Below the pieces are notes generated by a model, which did not search any database, was not told the origin of the DNA, and saw only the letters and a list, made by a program, of their open reading frames with translations. 64,000 bases of DNA, from the NCBI GenBank assembly GCA_010015655.1, contig ML976664.1, positions 948,013-1,012,012 on the forward strand. Reading direction: 5' to 3'. Below, piece by piece: positions 1-12,034 of this stretch; within the stretch, counting starts at the first letter, position 1; each line of letters starts with the position of its first letter. Origin of the DNA: Bimuria novae-zelandiae CBS 107.79. Taxonomy: Eukaryota; Ascomycota; Dothideomycetes; Pleosporales; Didymosphaeriaceae. Position numbers and translations under genes: made by a program.

Positions 1-1433
1 ATGTCGTATTCCATATCCCGGTGGACGAGTCGGACGAGGCGGACGTCAGTGTATCAGGCGGGGCAGTGCCAGTGGAAGGAAAGGTGGTAAATGTCGTATT
101 CCATATCCCGGTGGACGAGTCGGACGAGGCGGACGTCAGTGTACCAGGCGGGGCAGTGCCAGTAGAAGTCGTGTTCCAGATTCCGGTGGACGATTCGGAT
201 GAGGGAGACGTTGTTGTACCAGGCGGTGCGGTACCGGTAGACGTTGTATTCCAGATTCCGGTGGTAGAGACCGACGAGACGGATGTTATCGTTCCAGGCG
301 GGGTAGTGTCGATGGAAGAAGAGCTGAAAGTTGTGTTGAGCGTAGTGACAGTCGATGAGGTAAGATTCGCGGTGCTAAAGCTCGTGCTCGTCGTCAAGGG
401 CGGGGCTGTGCTATTGTTGAGTGTAGTCGATTGCTCCTCTGTACAGGGCGTCGAAGTAGCGGAGGTACTGTTTGTCCATGTTGGTCCACTTGTTGATGAT
501 GTGAGCGAAATCACAGGAGCCGTTCCTGACGAGCTTGAAACGACCCCAGTTGGAGTAACCCCAGTCGGAGTAAAAGTGATTCCCGTGCCAGGCAAAGAAG
601 GAGTTACGAAACTGGAAGAAGATGATGATGAATTAGCCGTGACAGTCGTCGTAACAATCTTCGTCGTTGCAGCAGTACTGCAAACATAACGGCTGAAACT
701 GTCGCGGAAGCATGAGTACGAAGGGAGCGCTGAAGTTAATGGGATACTGGTAGAGTTCCCGAACGTAAGAGACGAAGATGAAAGAGTAGGCGTTGAGCTT
801 GCGTTGAATGTACTCGAAGAAGTAACACCTGTGCTCAGCGATATGCTGGGGGTAACTCCCGTGCTCAACGATATGCTGGGGGTAACTCCAGTGCTCAGCG
901 ATATGCTAGAAGTGACACCAGTGCTCAGAGATATGCTGGGAGTAACACCAGTACTGAGGGATATACTGGGAGTAACATCTGTGCTTAGCGATTTGCTCGA
1001 AGTAACACCAGTGCTGAACGATATGCTAGAAGTGATACCAGTGCTCAGCGATATGCTAGGAGTCGCTGAGCTGCTAACCCCGGTCGAAAGTGCGCTGCTG
1101 CTGGATTCGCTCGAGGCCGTTAGGCTGTTAGACCCAGTCGAGACTGTGTTGCTGCTTGTGGACGATTCGTCATGACAAGGCGTACTCGTGCTGTACGAGG
1201 GTTTTGGAAGCGAAGAGAAACTAGTGCCGTGTCTTTCTCTTCGGAGATTTTCTGGAACATGATCTGATGCAGAAATAGTTAGAATAGAATATTCAACTCA
1301 ACAGGGTAGCCAATGGAGTTGGGAAGATTCGAAATTGGTTGCCAAGAGGCAATTTGGGGGACTCACATGGCAGAGTGTCAGCAGTGGCAACGGCCAAAAC
1401 CGCAGTGAACGAGAGGATGTTAGCGACCCTCAT
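1..1433 (-). CDS. Secreted Ser/Thr-rich mucin-like repeat protein, 3' end outside window
   Basis: Read on the minus strand from ATG at 1433. Exon 1 (1433-1367) encodes a signal peptide (MRVANILSFTAVLAVATA). An intron follows (1366-1264: GTGAGT donor, CTAAC branch, CAG end), and exon 2 runs open from 1263 to the window edge. The mature part is almost entirely Ser, Thr, Gly and Val, with two repeat blocks: eight 10-residue units of the type PSISLSTGVT (about 823-1065), then 25-residue units containing STGIWNTTSTGTAPPG (about 1-310), one of them lengthened to 30. NTT/NST sequons and dense Ser/Thr predict heavy O- and N-glycosylation, so a cell-wall or secreted mucin-like role is inferred. No enzymatic domain is seen in the visible part. 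The open frames on the plus strand here are antisense to the repeats. A GPI signal may lie outside the window. Confidence 0.75.
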
Positions 1434-3610
1434 GATTGACACCAGAAGCGAACGCCTTCTAGCCCTCAAGATACCAAAGGAGTGAGAAGCTTAACGAGAG
1501 GATGCCTCGAAAGAGACGCGCCAGGATAGCGAGAGCAGATTTTTGTATGATGTGTTCCTTAGCGTTTATATGATGGCGGCCTAGTCGTACCTGTTTGTAT
1601 TGCTTGTATCATGACGATAGCACTGCAATACAGTCACTGGGCACAACAATATACACAAGAACGGCATATCGGGAGAATGCTTCTTGTGCCCGTCCCAGCG
1701 ATTCATACAGGACATAGACCCCGCATCTAGGACTTGCTGCTACAACCCGAAGCCGAGTGCAAGTTATCAGACGGAAGCTTGCATCTTGCGCCCGAAGTGT
1801 AGTTTTTGAAATGAGATGGAGGCAACCAAAGAGATGAGCATTCAGTTTCGTCGGTGCTGACGCCAAGTTCTATCAAACATCTCTTTCAAGCTGAATGGCA
1901 ATGTCGAAACCAGCTTCTCTCAGTGTTGGACGAGACGTATGATAGAAACCAAGCATCTTTCGAATCAAGATTGTTTCACATCAACAACTTGTTTAGTCAC
2001 CGGTAGTGCAGCTTCGCCGACGCAGGATCCAACGTATGTGATGAGAATGTGAAATATTGAGACAACCAGGCTTGTTCGGCTTCTGGATTGGTGTAAAACA
2101 CAAGCTCCAGATTCCCGGCAAGATGATGTTGCGATCCAATCAATCGACGCGGGCCGAGTCGAACGCAGATTCCCACATTGTGTTGCATACAGATGAACTT
2201 GGGATCCCGGTCCTGCGGTCGTTGTGCCACAGAGTATCAAAAGTCGACTGACAGACGACAAGTTGACAGACGCCTCTCGGCTGTGCTGATAAGTGCAGGA
2301 ATTTATCTTAGAACAAACCCATAATCACTGGGGGCTTGGGACGTGGCCGTAAACGAAAAGGCGTACTTGTCCAGTTCTGCGAATAATGCGGGAGCCACGA
2401 AAAGTCTTGTAAAAGTATTACTAGGGAGTCATAACACCACCAAAAAGCTCGTTTGTGAAAGCGAGGACGGGTCGTTGCGTGATCGGATGCTCCGAGGTAC
2501 TTGGATACAAGCGGCTGCATCCGCCGTCGTGTAACCCATACGTGATCGTGAACGCGCAGATGGCACAATAGTGTTCCAACAGATGGATCCCGTTTCTGTT
2601 TATTCTTTGTTAATTATTGCGCGATAGTAACTTCCTCAGTCCCCACCGACGCAACATGGTTCTGCAGCAACGATTAGCAACAAATTTTGCTCCATCGGTT
2701 CACTGTGACAAAGGGACCTTCGACAGGTAGCGAAGCAAACAGGTGCGCTTTCACAGGTTGTCAACAGTCGAAGTTTGCGCTACCCAAAGAATTGTTGAGT
2801 AGCGTGGGGAAAAGGGAGGACGAGAACTCGAGGGCAGGCACGACGGAATCACGGCAGCGACGTAATCACGGCAGCGACGACCATGGCGGTGACACTCGTG
2901 GACTCGTGCCTTACCACAAAGATCCAAACATGCATACGATCACAGTCGGAACACTGGGGTCCGGCGTACTTGGCCGTGCTCGTGTCATTCGTTATCAGCC
3001 TCGAAGTAACGTCGTGCAGACGGGCCGTTGTTGTTTCCGAAGCTGGGAGCGAAGATGTCTCGTCGGGACCCGACGCATACGCGAGATTATCGCACTGGTC
3101 GATGCGCAATGCCCGTGCGAGAATTCAGCCACGGTAAGACCATCGTCGGCGATCCTCGGTCCAACTCGCTTTCGGTTTCAGTATCGGATCTTTCATTCAG
3201 TTAATTCTACTGAGTCACAATGGTAGAGGAAAATATGGTGGCACAACCATTCTGTATTAGAAGCTCAGCTAATTTACATTTGCGTAGCGAGGAGCCTCGC
3301 GGAGTGGAGGGCCATCCAGGTACAGCATGTACCACCATAAAAAAAGCTTTGTATACTTTTGCCGTGTTGCGCCGTACAACACCTGTAGATATTTCTTCCC
3401 ATAGCTCGACACTTCATTTGTCCAGCCGTTTCTCAGCTGTGCGTAGGGCGACACAGCCGCAATGGGCATCAGGCTGCACCCATCTGAGGTAGCACGCTGC
3501 GGAATAGAAGCACAAGTGACTCAACGCCTAACGCCTCCTTGGTATCATAATCCCAAAACGTCAGTATCTCTCGGATAGCGCAGTAAATAACAAAGCAGAC
3601 TGTACATCGA
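1434..3610. other. Intergenic stretch, no supportable gene
   Basis: Only short, mutually overlapping open frames without recognisable domains. The best is a plus-strand frame at 2883-3137 ending near a GTAAGA that could be a splice donor, but it resembles no family I know and is overlapped by frames on both strands. Base composition is ordinary and there is no RIP-like AT enrichment. Confidence 0.5.
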
Positions 3611-5050
3611 TCACTGATCCCAGTTCACGAAAGGATTGTCTTCAAATGGCTCATTCAGAAGGCCATCGGTGCCGTTTCGGCTGCCATCGGAAGGTTGGTA
3701 CTGATCGAAAAAACTGGTGTACTCAAAACCGGTGGGAGTAAAAAGCGGCTGTAGCGCGTAGTTGTCTGACACGGCTGACGGTGGTGTTGTTGGGTTCGCA
3801 TCATCGGCAGCAGCTTCAAGCTTGATAGACTGCTCAGGTGCCAGAGTCTGAGAAATGCCGGGTTGAGTAGCGCCCGATGTCAAAGTTCGAGAAGCCTTTG
3901 GCGATAAATTAGGATTATAGGTATAAGTGCCAGTAAACGGCTGCGGCAGATTCTCACTGCCGGACATGAAAATCGCAGTGCGCAGGTCATTTGGATCAAG
4001 AGCTGATCCGACAAACTGCTGAGACTCCGGAGGCAAAGACATAGACAGAGGGTTCATATTCAAGACCTGCGGGGTGGAGAACGGGAATCCGTTGAACTGG
4101 AAGCATGTTGGCGAGGTGTGCTCCGACTTCTGCTGCGGTGTCACATGCCCAGATGACGATGCCGATGGAGTACCAGTAGGTGCACGCGGCGGCGACGCAG
4201 ATTGCTGCTGAACGGTTTGGGCTGTGGACTGCCTCGACAGCGATGGTCGAGTTTGACCATCGTGCGATTGTTGCGTGGCTGTGTCAAGAGCGTGCGGCGG
4301 TAGCGACATTCGTCTGCTGTGTTCGCTCCGCGGGGTGGTGGCAGTAGAACCAGGCTGGTTGACAGGAGCAAAATCTGTCATCAACTGCGGTGTGGCGATG
4401 GAAGCGGCGCGCTGGTGCAGTTGTGGTCTTTGAGGAATGGTGTACGGGGCACGACGATAGCCTTGCTGCGGATGTTGAAGGCCCTGAGGGCTGTAAGGCT
4501 GTTGGTGTTGAGTGAAATCCTGTGCGCTGGGACTGAAGACCTGAGGCGGAAGCATGCCCCCGTTCAACATGGGGACTTGACCAGTGCTAGGCTGAAACTG
4601 ACCGAAGGGCTGCATCTGGTGTCCGGGAAACTGCTGGTTGAGAAACATGTTCCTTACACCCTGCTGGGTTGCAATGTAGTCCTGAAGCTTGCGATTAAAG
4701 AGCCATGATGAGGTCTGCAGATGGGCGTTTAATCGCTGATACTGGGTGGGCAAATCGTCGTCCTCCTCCTCATACATCTCCTCGTTGACAACATCTTGCT
4801 CGGTGACACGCAACGCACGCCCCGTCCGCTTCTTGTGGATCTCAGAAGCGCGACGTGCAGACTCTATGCGTGCCTCCAGGCTGCGGTCACTTCTGCGCGA
4901 CGCAGCAATGTAGGCGCTGCAGGCACGTTAGCAATGGTCCAACGACGGCAATGAATAAAGAGGCACGGACCGCTCCTGATTCTCCTCGTGAGTACGCTCC
5001 GTCTTCACGGGCTTCACTGCGGGAAAGGCGGCTCGCCGGTCGGCAGGCAT
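3611..5050 (-). CDS. Conserved Pro/Gln/Ser-rich protein with acidic N-terminal motif, function unknown
   Basis: Two exons: 5050-4971 and 4916-3611, with a 54-nt intron (GTCCGT donor, GCTAAC branch, GCAG end), giving 461 aa. I chose ATG 5050 because the splice joins a short basic leader (MPADRRAAFPAVKP) in phase to a strongly charged segment containing AYIAASRRSDRSLEAR, HKKRTGRALRVTEQDVV and EEMYEEEDDDLP (about residues 27-85). I recall such N-termini from uncharacterised proteins of filamentous ascomycetes. The remaining three quarters is low complexity (Gln, Pro, Ser, Thr), ending in an acidic, aromatic tail (NPFVNWDQ). That layout suits a nuclear regulatory or scaffold protein, but no DNA-binding domain is visible, so the role is unassigned. 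The weak donor makes the first exon less certain than the rest. Confidence 0.7.
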
Positions 5051-8000
5051 GTTTGGTACGCGTGGGGTCTGGTGGCGATGTGGGGTGGGGCAAGCTCAGA
5101 CTCGGGAAGGCGCGGACTGGATCGATTTTCGCCCACACAGAACGAGTCAACAAGCAACTCGCGTCGAGCAAAGAACAGCAGCGTCGACAACAACAAAAGC
5201 TTCTGACGCGAGGGTAAGAGAGTAGCGGCAGCGATGCAACGCGCGGGGAAAGAGGCAAAAGGCCTGGAAGGACGCGACGGGCGGAGCTGGCCTAATATTG
5301 GGCCGAATGGCTGGAGCTAGAAGCTCACGATTTCGATATGCCAGGGCACAGGTGACAATTCACTGAGCCCGATTCAGACGGAGACAGGAGCGCGACGCCT
5401 GAAATCGACGTCGGAGCGGTTGCGCGCGGCGCCGATGTAGAGGGCCTGCTGGGGGCGGATTACTAGGGGCTGGAGATCGGAGGATGCTGGATGGCAACAA
5501 AAGGTATCGGAGGGGCGCGGCGGAAAACAGAAGGGCGTTCCGACAAAGGGCCGAATTGGAGAATGCGGATCGAGAATCCAGAGTACAGTAATCGCAGGTA
5601 CCAAAGGTATGGGACACAGTCGACAGCGAAATGTTGTAGGCTGGTAGCTGGCGGCTGGGTATGCGAGTAGTGGCGGCGGACTGTCACGAGCTACCCGTAG
5701 CTGTCTTGTCTAATAACAAGAGAATAGTAATCGGGGCTGGCGGGCAGCGGATTGGGATGAAATCGATTGCAGGAGATGGTTTTCCTGAGGATGCGGGAGA
5801 GCCCTTGATAAAAGAGCTGCATGAGCGAGGGTTCTGCACGCGGCCAGTCAGCGGCGTCTCTTTCTGCTCCGCGCAGCAGTCCCAGCAGCTGTTTGGTGGG
5901 TCGGCGAGGTATGAGAGGGGACGAGTTACCCATGGCCTGATCTGGTTAGTTGTGGAGGGCTCAAGCCGGTGTACGTGCCTCGGCTGCTTCGCCATGGATA
6001 AAGCAAAAGGAACTACGCGCACTGCCTGGCGATCGGGGGGGCGGACGCGGGCACGCACGCTAGGATCTTGTGGCACCATTCTCTCCGATTGACGAGACGC
6101 CTGCATCAAAGAGCTTTCGTCCTCATCCCGGCATCTGACTAAACCCAACGTTCGAGATTTGACACGGAAGACAGCCTCTCCGTTCCAATCTCTTTCCTTG
6201 CTCGAAAACCGCCCCTTGCTACGTTCTCGCGTTGTGTTACACAGCAGGAGACAGAAACCATTGCAGAAGCTTACCAATGGGCTCACCCGGGATAGGGTTT
6301 AGGTAGGCAATGGGAGTTGGAGGCAACTCCGTCCTGGGCATGAGCCAAGTCCATGGCCCACCAAACTGTTGCCCCTCTCCGCCGACCCGTGGTTCAGAAC
6401 ATCTGTCAAAACAGTATAGTTTCAATATCTGACGGGGCAACGCGCAATCCCCCTCACAATCACGAAACACCATTATATTGCTCTCCATGTGGGCATACTA
6501 GGTCGCAGTCCTTCATTGCTTCTCAGGCCGGCTCTGCAGCGAACATGGGTATACTCACCTACGCTCAGCATGGCTTCACCACAAACACCTCTTTGGACGC
6601 GAATCCGAAGCTCTCCAGCGTCGCGCGGGCCTTTCGCGTATCGAACATACCCTGTCGGCGGGTGCAGCCAATCTTACACCTGGTCAAAAGCAGTTTAGGC
6701 GCGATCTGAGATCTGAGATTTGGGATCGAACGATGTGCCCACGCGCTTGCCAGGTTTTCCCTCCGTCCTCTTCTCCATTTTAAGGTCTCAGCGACGTCCC
6801 GATTTCACATCATTGGCTGGAGTATTTCTCCATTGCCGATCTGGAAGAAATGCACTGTCAAAAGGCGTCGTCCGTTGACAGTGCCGGTTGCACACGATAA
6901 AGGTGTGACGCAGCGCGTACAAGCGCCGCCAGGATCAGGATTTGTGATTTGCATTTCTGCAAAATGCGATACCTGCGTTTGCTTATGTCACCACAGACTA
7001 ACAACAACGGGCTAGGAAAGTACGTCATGTGCCAAATAATGCGGGGGTATCGTGGCTCACTTGCCATGCGCGCATTCTCTCGCCGTCGGAGGACGGTGCG
7101 TACCATCATCCTGGGCCTTCAAAGATCAAACGACTCTCCCAACGAGGTCGAAGAAGACCGCATGCGTTCCAAGACGTTGAGCTTTTGTCAGCCTCGTTAA
7201 GGAGGGTTGACTACCCCCACCAAGGTTCATTCCCTGTACCTAGGCGGATTGAGCGAGTTGTATGACAATCTCCCGACGATTGTATGGAGTACTGCCAGGC
7301 GCCGGTTACAGCAATGGTCCACTCACGGCACCGTGGTTCGCACGGACTCTAGACCACGATCCATAACTTCGGTACGAACAACAACAGCGGGAAAACAAAA
7401 GTCCGGGTGGAGCATTTGGGCCTTCCAAAGCCATTCCTGGATGTAAAGAAACGAACAGCACAACACTGAAATACGTGGCAGTGGGTTGGTTCGCATCCTT
7501 GCGTGGAAGCAGCATTACACTGCTGTTGCCTGCATGAGACTCGCGTCCTGGCCCTTGCCAATGATCTGCCCTGCGTCTTTTGTGCGGCAGACTCAAGAAT
7601 CAGCCAGCAGCTGCATGCTGCCGCGTGGTGCCCACTTGCTCGTTGTGAGTCGAACTCAGCAACAAACTTAGACGTGGAGAGAAGTTCCCATGAACGCGAA
7701 TCCATTTGCAAGTCGTCAGCTGCAGCAGTTTCATTGACATCCACCCAAACCGGGCTACCAAAGTGGAAGCCGGAGTAGCATCACGTGACTATACTCAAAC
7801 CTTGGAACATTGGAAAATGTGTCGCGGGGTCCGAAACCACTCGCAAACAGGCTCGCGGGGGGCACTCCGTGTCGATGCCATCTCGCATAAGCTCGCACAA
7901 TCGTCAGGGGCATGCTTTAGTGCCGCTGTCATTGGGCTCGGTTCATCGCCCGAGCCGGACACGGGCAGATAGGTCGAACAGGCCGCGCTTGTGTCGTCTG

Positions 8001-10145
8001 GCGCCTCAACAATATTTCCGCAGTAGCTGTGCATCAGGTACCCTATCTCGCAGGATCTTAGATTGTCCAATAGCTTATATCTTGGCTGCATGTTCGCCTT
8101 ATGATGCACCGAGCTAGATGGTCTGTTCCTCGGAGAATTCGTGGGGAAGCCGTTGCATGAGGCGGTCCGCTGCAGCTTGCGAGGGCTTCCGTGCTCAACT
8201 GCTCTTGGCTCGTCCTCGTACAGACTTTCTTTGTCCTCGTACGGCTTCCTACCTTTAGGATGGTGCTTACGGTATTCGCTACGGCCGTTCAGCGGCTAAA
8301 CATGTAGCTACGACAGACATGCACGCCAATCTCCAGTTTTCACTTGAAAGATTAAAGATGCCAGCTACGGTGGAAATAACATTCGCTGGCCAATGCTAAC
8401 CAGGTCATCGCCGTATGTCAATCGGGCGCACAATCGCTCATTGATAACTCCATGCGCACCTACTATTCAGCTCACCGTTTTAAGTCCACTTTACCACATA
8501 TAGGCAGATAGGTTGGAAGTTCTCCGACCTCTGTCTACAGACACATATGAAGTATCTGAGAAGGGTAAAGTAAGCTCAATTTTCCCTTCACCCCCGCAAA
8601 CCTCAGCCCAAGCAAGCGGCATGCCTGATGAGTAACCACTACTGTTGGGGATGAGTCACAGCTACACTCAACTGGAGAACAGGGATACTCGCACTGTAAA
8701 CCTATTCCCTGTCTTCCGACGGCCACGTTTCGCACTATGCATGTACAACGCGAGCCTTCATCACAGTGATACTGCTGGCGCCTTGCACCTTATCTTGTAC
8801 CCTAGTACAATGGGAGGGACGTATGCCCGGTCACATTACACTTTGACCCAGGAAGACCGTCACTCAATAGCTTGGTATATCATTCTTCATCGCGCTGGCC
8901 CCAATACAGGTCAAAATTTCAGAAGTGGTGCCACTGGACATCCGCGGTTGTGCGGTGGGTCATTACTGCATGTCGACCATCTTCACCGTTGATCATCAGG
9001 AGCTCGCTGACAAGCAGCATCTTTGCACGAGCATCCAAGGAACTGGGTTATTGGTTGAGATGGCCCTGCGTCTTGCCACACTACTCAGCGCACATTTCCA
9101 TGGCCTACTGCCCTGCTTACTCGAAAACTGTCACACCACTTCCTCGCTTGGACCAGGACCTAGAAAGCTGCTGCTTCTCCAATTGCCGTCTGTTCCATTC
9201 CAAGCGCGATGGTTTCCAAATGCCCTCATCTCAACACCCGCGCTCTAACAGCATGAAATTTCGCCACTGCCACAATACGAACGCGCCGCTCTCATCCGTT
9301 ACTGCAGACAACTTGCTCGTTGGAATACCTACTTTAATACGGATTCGAACCGGGTATTAGAAGGCCAACACGACCTCCGTCATGCCTCCAGGCCGTAGTC
9401 GAGGACCCTTCTCCCGCGTGGTGGCCAGCTTCAGCCTTGGAAATTAGGTATACATCACGTGTAATCATAATCACCCTCGTTCATCAGGTACCAGCCACTC
9501 GATAGATGAATCATAACTCGCAAAACAGCATGGCTTTGGCTACCCTGAAGCGACAACTCTCAACGGTAATTTGCATGACATCTCCAACACAACGTTACCG
9601 CCAGCACGTTGTTCCGAGCCTTTGGCGACGCACGGACACCTTTATCTAGTGAAACTGCGACCCCACCTTCCGATCTCGTCGTCTGAACTTTACTCTGTCC
9701 AATTTAGGGCATGTTTTTTTGCGCCTTTACCCTACCGACCTCGCTGAGGCTTTTCCTGCAGAATATTACTCCGCTCTTCCAGCCAACGTCCCGATCTCAC
9801 CATCCTACGCGGAAAGCAGCACTTAATCAGGCTCCACCCACAGACCCACGGACTGAAGCATTCAGATTCATCCGGGCGTTGACGATTGGCAGGGGAATCG
9901 CTTCCGCAGAGGTGCGCAGATCGAAAAGGATTGCTAGGGTGCGGGAATCGGGGGCACGGCAGATAGATACACAGATTAGCGAGGGGCGTTATAGAGGGTT
10001 TGCGGCCGGCTGCGGGTGAGAACGTGCCAATCCAGCCTGAGTGATTGGGATTGAGTGTGGCAACTCTTGCGTGAGCTGCTGGACGCGATAAGGTGCGATG
10101 CAAAACGAAAGCACGCGAAATGTTGGTGGAGCGGATCGGCACGGC
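5051..10145. other. About 5 kb without a supportable gene
   Basis: Many short open frames overlap on both strands (largest 200 codons, 5684-6286 minus), none with a domain, a signal peptide, or splice sites joining them into a coherent protein. Composition is near that of neighbouring unique DNA, and I see no inverted repeats, target duplications or RIP skew, so it is not an obvious transposon relic. The part next to 5050 may hold the promoter and a long 5' leader of the minus-strand gene. The part before 10146 includes the 5' leader of the methyltransferase. Confidence 0.5.
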
Positions 10146-11185
10146 ATGCGCAAGCTGTCTGCGCTGCTTGCCGAAGGGAAAGGTGTGGTGCTCGACGGCG
10201 CGTTGGCGACTAATCTGGAGACGCTGGGTGCAGGTATGCCTCCAACTCGTCTAACCGAAGCATCGCTTAATCTCTTCGAACCTTCTCATACTGACGGTGT
10301 CTTTGCGTAGACATATCGTCCGCTCTATGGTCTGCCTCCTTGCTCCAAACCAACCCGTCACTTATCCGGCAGACCCATGCGTCTTACTTTGCCCATGGCT
10401 CCCAGGTTGCCACCACAGCCTCATATCAAGCTTCCATTCCTGGCCTGGCAAAGCATCTTTCGATCTCCGAGGAAGAGGCCACGAAGTACGTACAAAAAAG
10501 CGTGGCTCTCGCTCAAGAGGCACGTGATGAGTATCTATCTCCTGCATCAGACAAACGTCAAGAAGCGCAGAGGCTGTTGATAGCAGGTAGCGTTGGGCCC
10601 TACGGCGCCTACCTCGCCGACGGCAGCGAGTACACCGGCTCGTACAATCTCACAGTGGATCAGTACCACGACTTCCACCGAGGCAGGATCGCCGCGTTGC
10701 TTGCTGCCGGTGTGGACGTGCTAGCCATCGAGACTATTCCTAGCATTACAGAGACAAGAGCCCTTGTCTCACTCATATCGACTGAGTATCCAGAAGCAGA
10801 GGTCTGGTTTACATTTACCCTTTCCTCGCCTACATGTCTCTCCGATGGCACGCCGATAGCGGACGTTATGGCAGCCCTCAGACCCTTTCCAAACGTCGTT
10901 GCCGTGGGCGTGAACTGCGTCTCACCTGAGCTTGCGTTAGAAGGCCTAAAGGAATTTCGCAAGCATACGGAGAAACCACTCATTGCATATCCAAATTCGG
11001 GTGAGAAGTGGGACGCGGCGAAGCGCGACTGGCACGGTGGGAAGGCGCAGGGTGGAGAGCTGAAGCAATGGGTAAAAGATGTATGGGATGTAGGGGCGAG
11101 GGTGATCGGAGGCTGTTGTCGGACCGGCCCGGAAGACGTGGCTGTGGTTGCAGAGACGATTCGTGAGCTTAGTGAGAGCGTGTAG
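10146..11185 (+). CDS. Homocysteine S-methyltransferase (S-methylmethionine type)
   Basis: Exons 10146-10233 and 10311-11185 (77-nt intron, GTATGC donor, GCGTAG end), 320 aa. The enzyme transfers a methyl group from S-methylmethionine or S-adenosylmethionine to homocysteine to make methionine; it should be cytosolic. Hallmarks: N-terminal strand VVLDGALATNLE, then LWSASLL, FAHGSQVATTASYQAS, GSVGPYGAYLADGSEYTG, and the zinc-binding cysteines in VGVNC (Cys232) and GGCCRTGP (Cys298-299). Length matches yeast Mht1/Sam4. The splice is fixed by phase: it restores an Asp between LGA and ISSALWS. An in-frame ATG at 10098 would add 16 residues, but 10146 matches the usual family start better. Which yeast paralogue it corresponds to cannot be decided by eye. 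Confidence 0.92.
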
Positions 11186-11409
11186 ACACGTAACTTGGTA
11201 AAGCCACCCATCTATCTTTCACTTCCGACCGATACAGTTCCTTCCTCTTCCATCTTGGGAAGCGCTCTAGGAGTGTCTCACTCTGCTCTCGTCTCTCACC
11301 GTCCCTTCAAAGCTTATAAACCTTTTCTCCTTCCTTCCTCTCTCTTCTTCTCAATCATCCCACTACAATCCATACAATCAAAACCAACAGCCGCCCAACC
11401 ACCCAAGAG

Positions 11410-11844
11410 ATGTATCTCTTCAAAATCCACCTCCTGCTCGCCTCCCTCTTCCTCCTCTTCACCTCCACCTCGGCCACCGCCCTCCCTTCCACCCAAGTCC
11501 CCGACGGAGACTTCTGCGCGACCGCCTACGGCGAGCGCGTCCAACAAGGCGTCATCATCTACTCCAACACCTGCGGCAGCGTCAGCCCAGACAGAGACGT
11601 TACCGTCTATCGGGCGGTGAACGTGGACTGTCTGACTTGTTGGTTCTACGAGTGAGTTTACATTCCTTATTTTAATAGACGTAGAAAAGAGGATTGAGAA
11701 GGGAAGGGGTGAAGTGTGTATGTGGGTGTGCTAATAGGGAACAGGGGCGAGAAATGTACTGGAAATATCAGGTTGTACGGACGCATTGCACCGAGGCAGG
11801 AGATTGCGTTTCTGCCAGCGAGGAGTTATCTCTGTAGAAAGTGA
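11410..11844 (+). CDS. Small secreted protein with six cysteines (effector-like)
   Basis: Exons 11410-11651 and 11745-11844 (93-nt intron: GTGAGT donor, GCTAAT branch, ACAG end), 113 aa. Residues 1-24 are a clear signal peptide with a Leu/Phe-rich core. The mature chain has six cysteines (36, 55, 74, 77, 85, 111), including a CLTC pair, enough for three disulfides. No known fold is recognised. Small size, secretion and even cysteine number are the usual criteria for candidate effectors or antimicrobial-type proteins; that role is inference only. A short pyrimidine-rich leader with a TATAAA-like stretch near 11314 lies upstream. It is convergent with the GH7-family gene, whose stop is about 190 bp away. 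Confidence 0.75.
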
Positions 11845-12034
11845 GCCGGATTTGGGCATCCGGAGGTGGAAGAAACCTCATGTCTACGAAATGGGCTGAT
11901 GAATGAGTGCTGAGATGCTGGGGTTCTCAGAATGTCGGAATCGGCACGGAGGTAGTTGATAACTGCACTAGCGGGATTAATCTCATACTCCTCTTCTATC
12001 TGCGTGTGATTTCTGGATTTGGTTCGTCGAAGAA

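Noticed and set aside
820..1065. Regular 30-bp repeats resembling a CRISPR array
   Set aside because: Units are contiguous without spacers and encode a protein repeat; the DNA is eukaryotic.
21..1175. Plus-strand Val/Asp/Glu-rich repetitive open frames (21-689, 804-1175)
   Set aside because: They are antisense to the Ser/Thr-rich repeats of the minus-strand secreted protein, which has a signal peptide, a good intron and biased third positions.
2687..3226. Plus-strand 179-codon frame and a nested 84-codon frame with a possible GTAAGA donor
   Set aside because: No domain, no homologue I can recall, overlapping frames on both strands and no coherent spliced product.
5684..6286. Minus-strand 200-codon open frame
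   Set aside because: Composition looks random, several other frames overlap it, and no motif or splice support is seen; possibly in the leader of the gene at 3611-5050.
9330..9420. tRNA-like GGTTCGAATCC string (minus)
   Set aside because: The T-stem pairs only partly and no matching acceptor stem or A box is found at the right distance.
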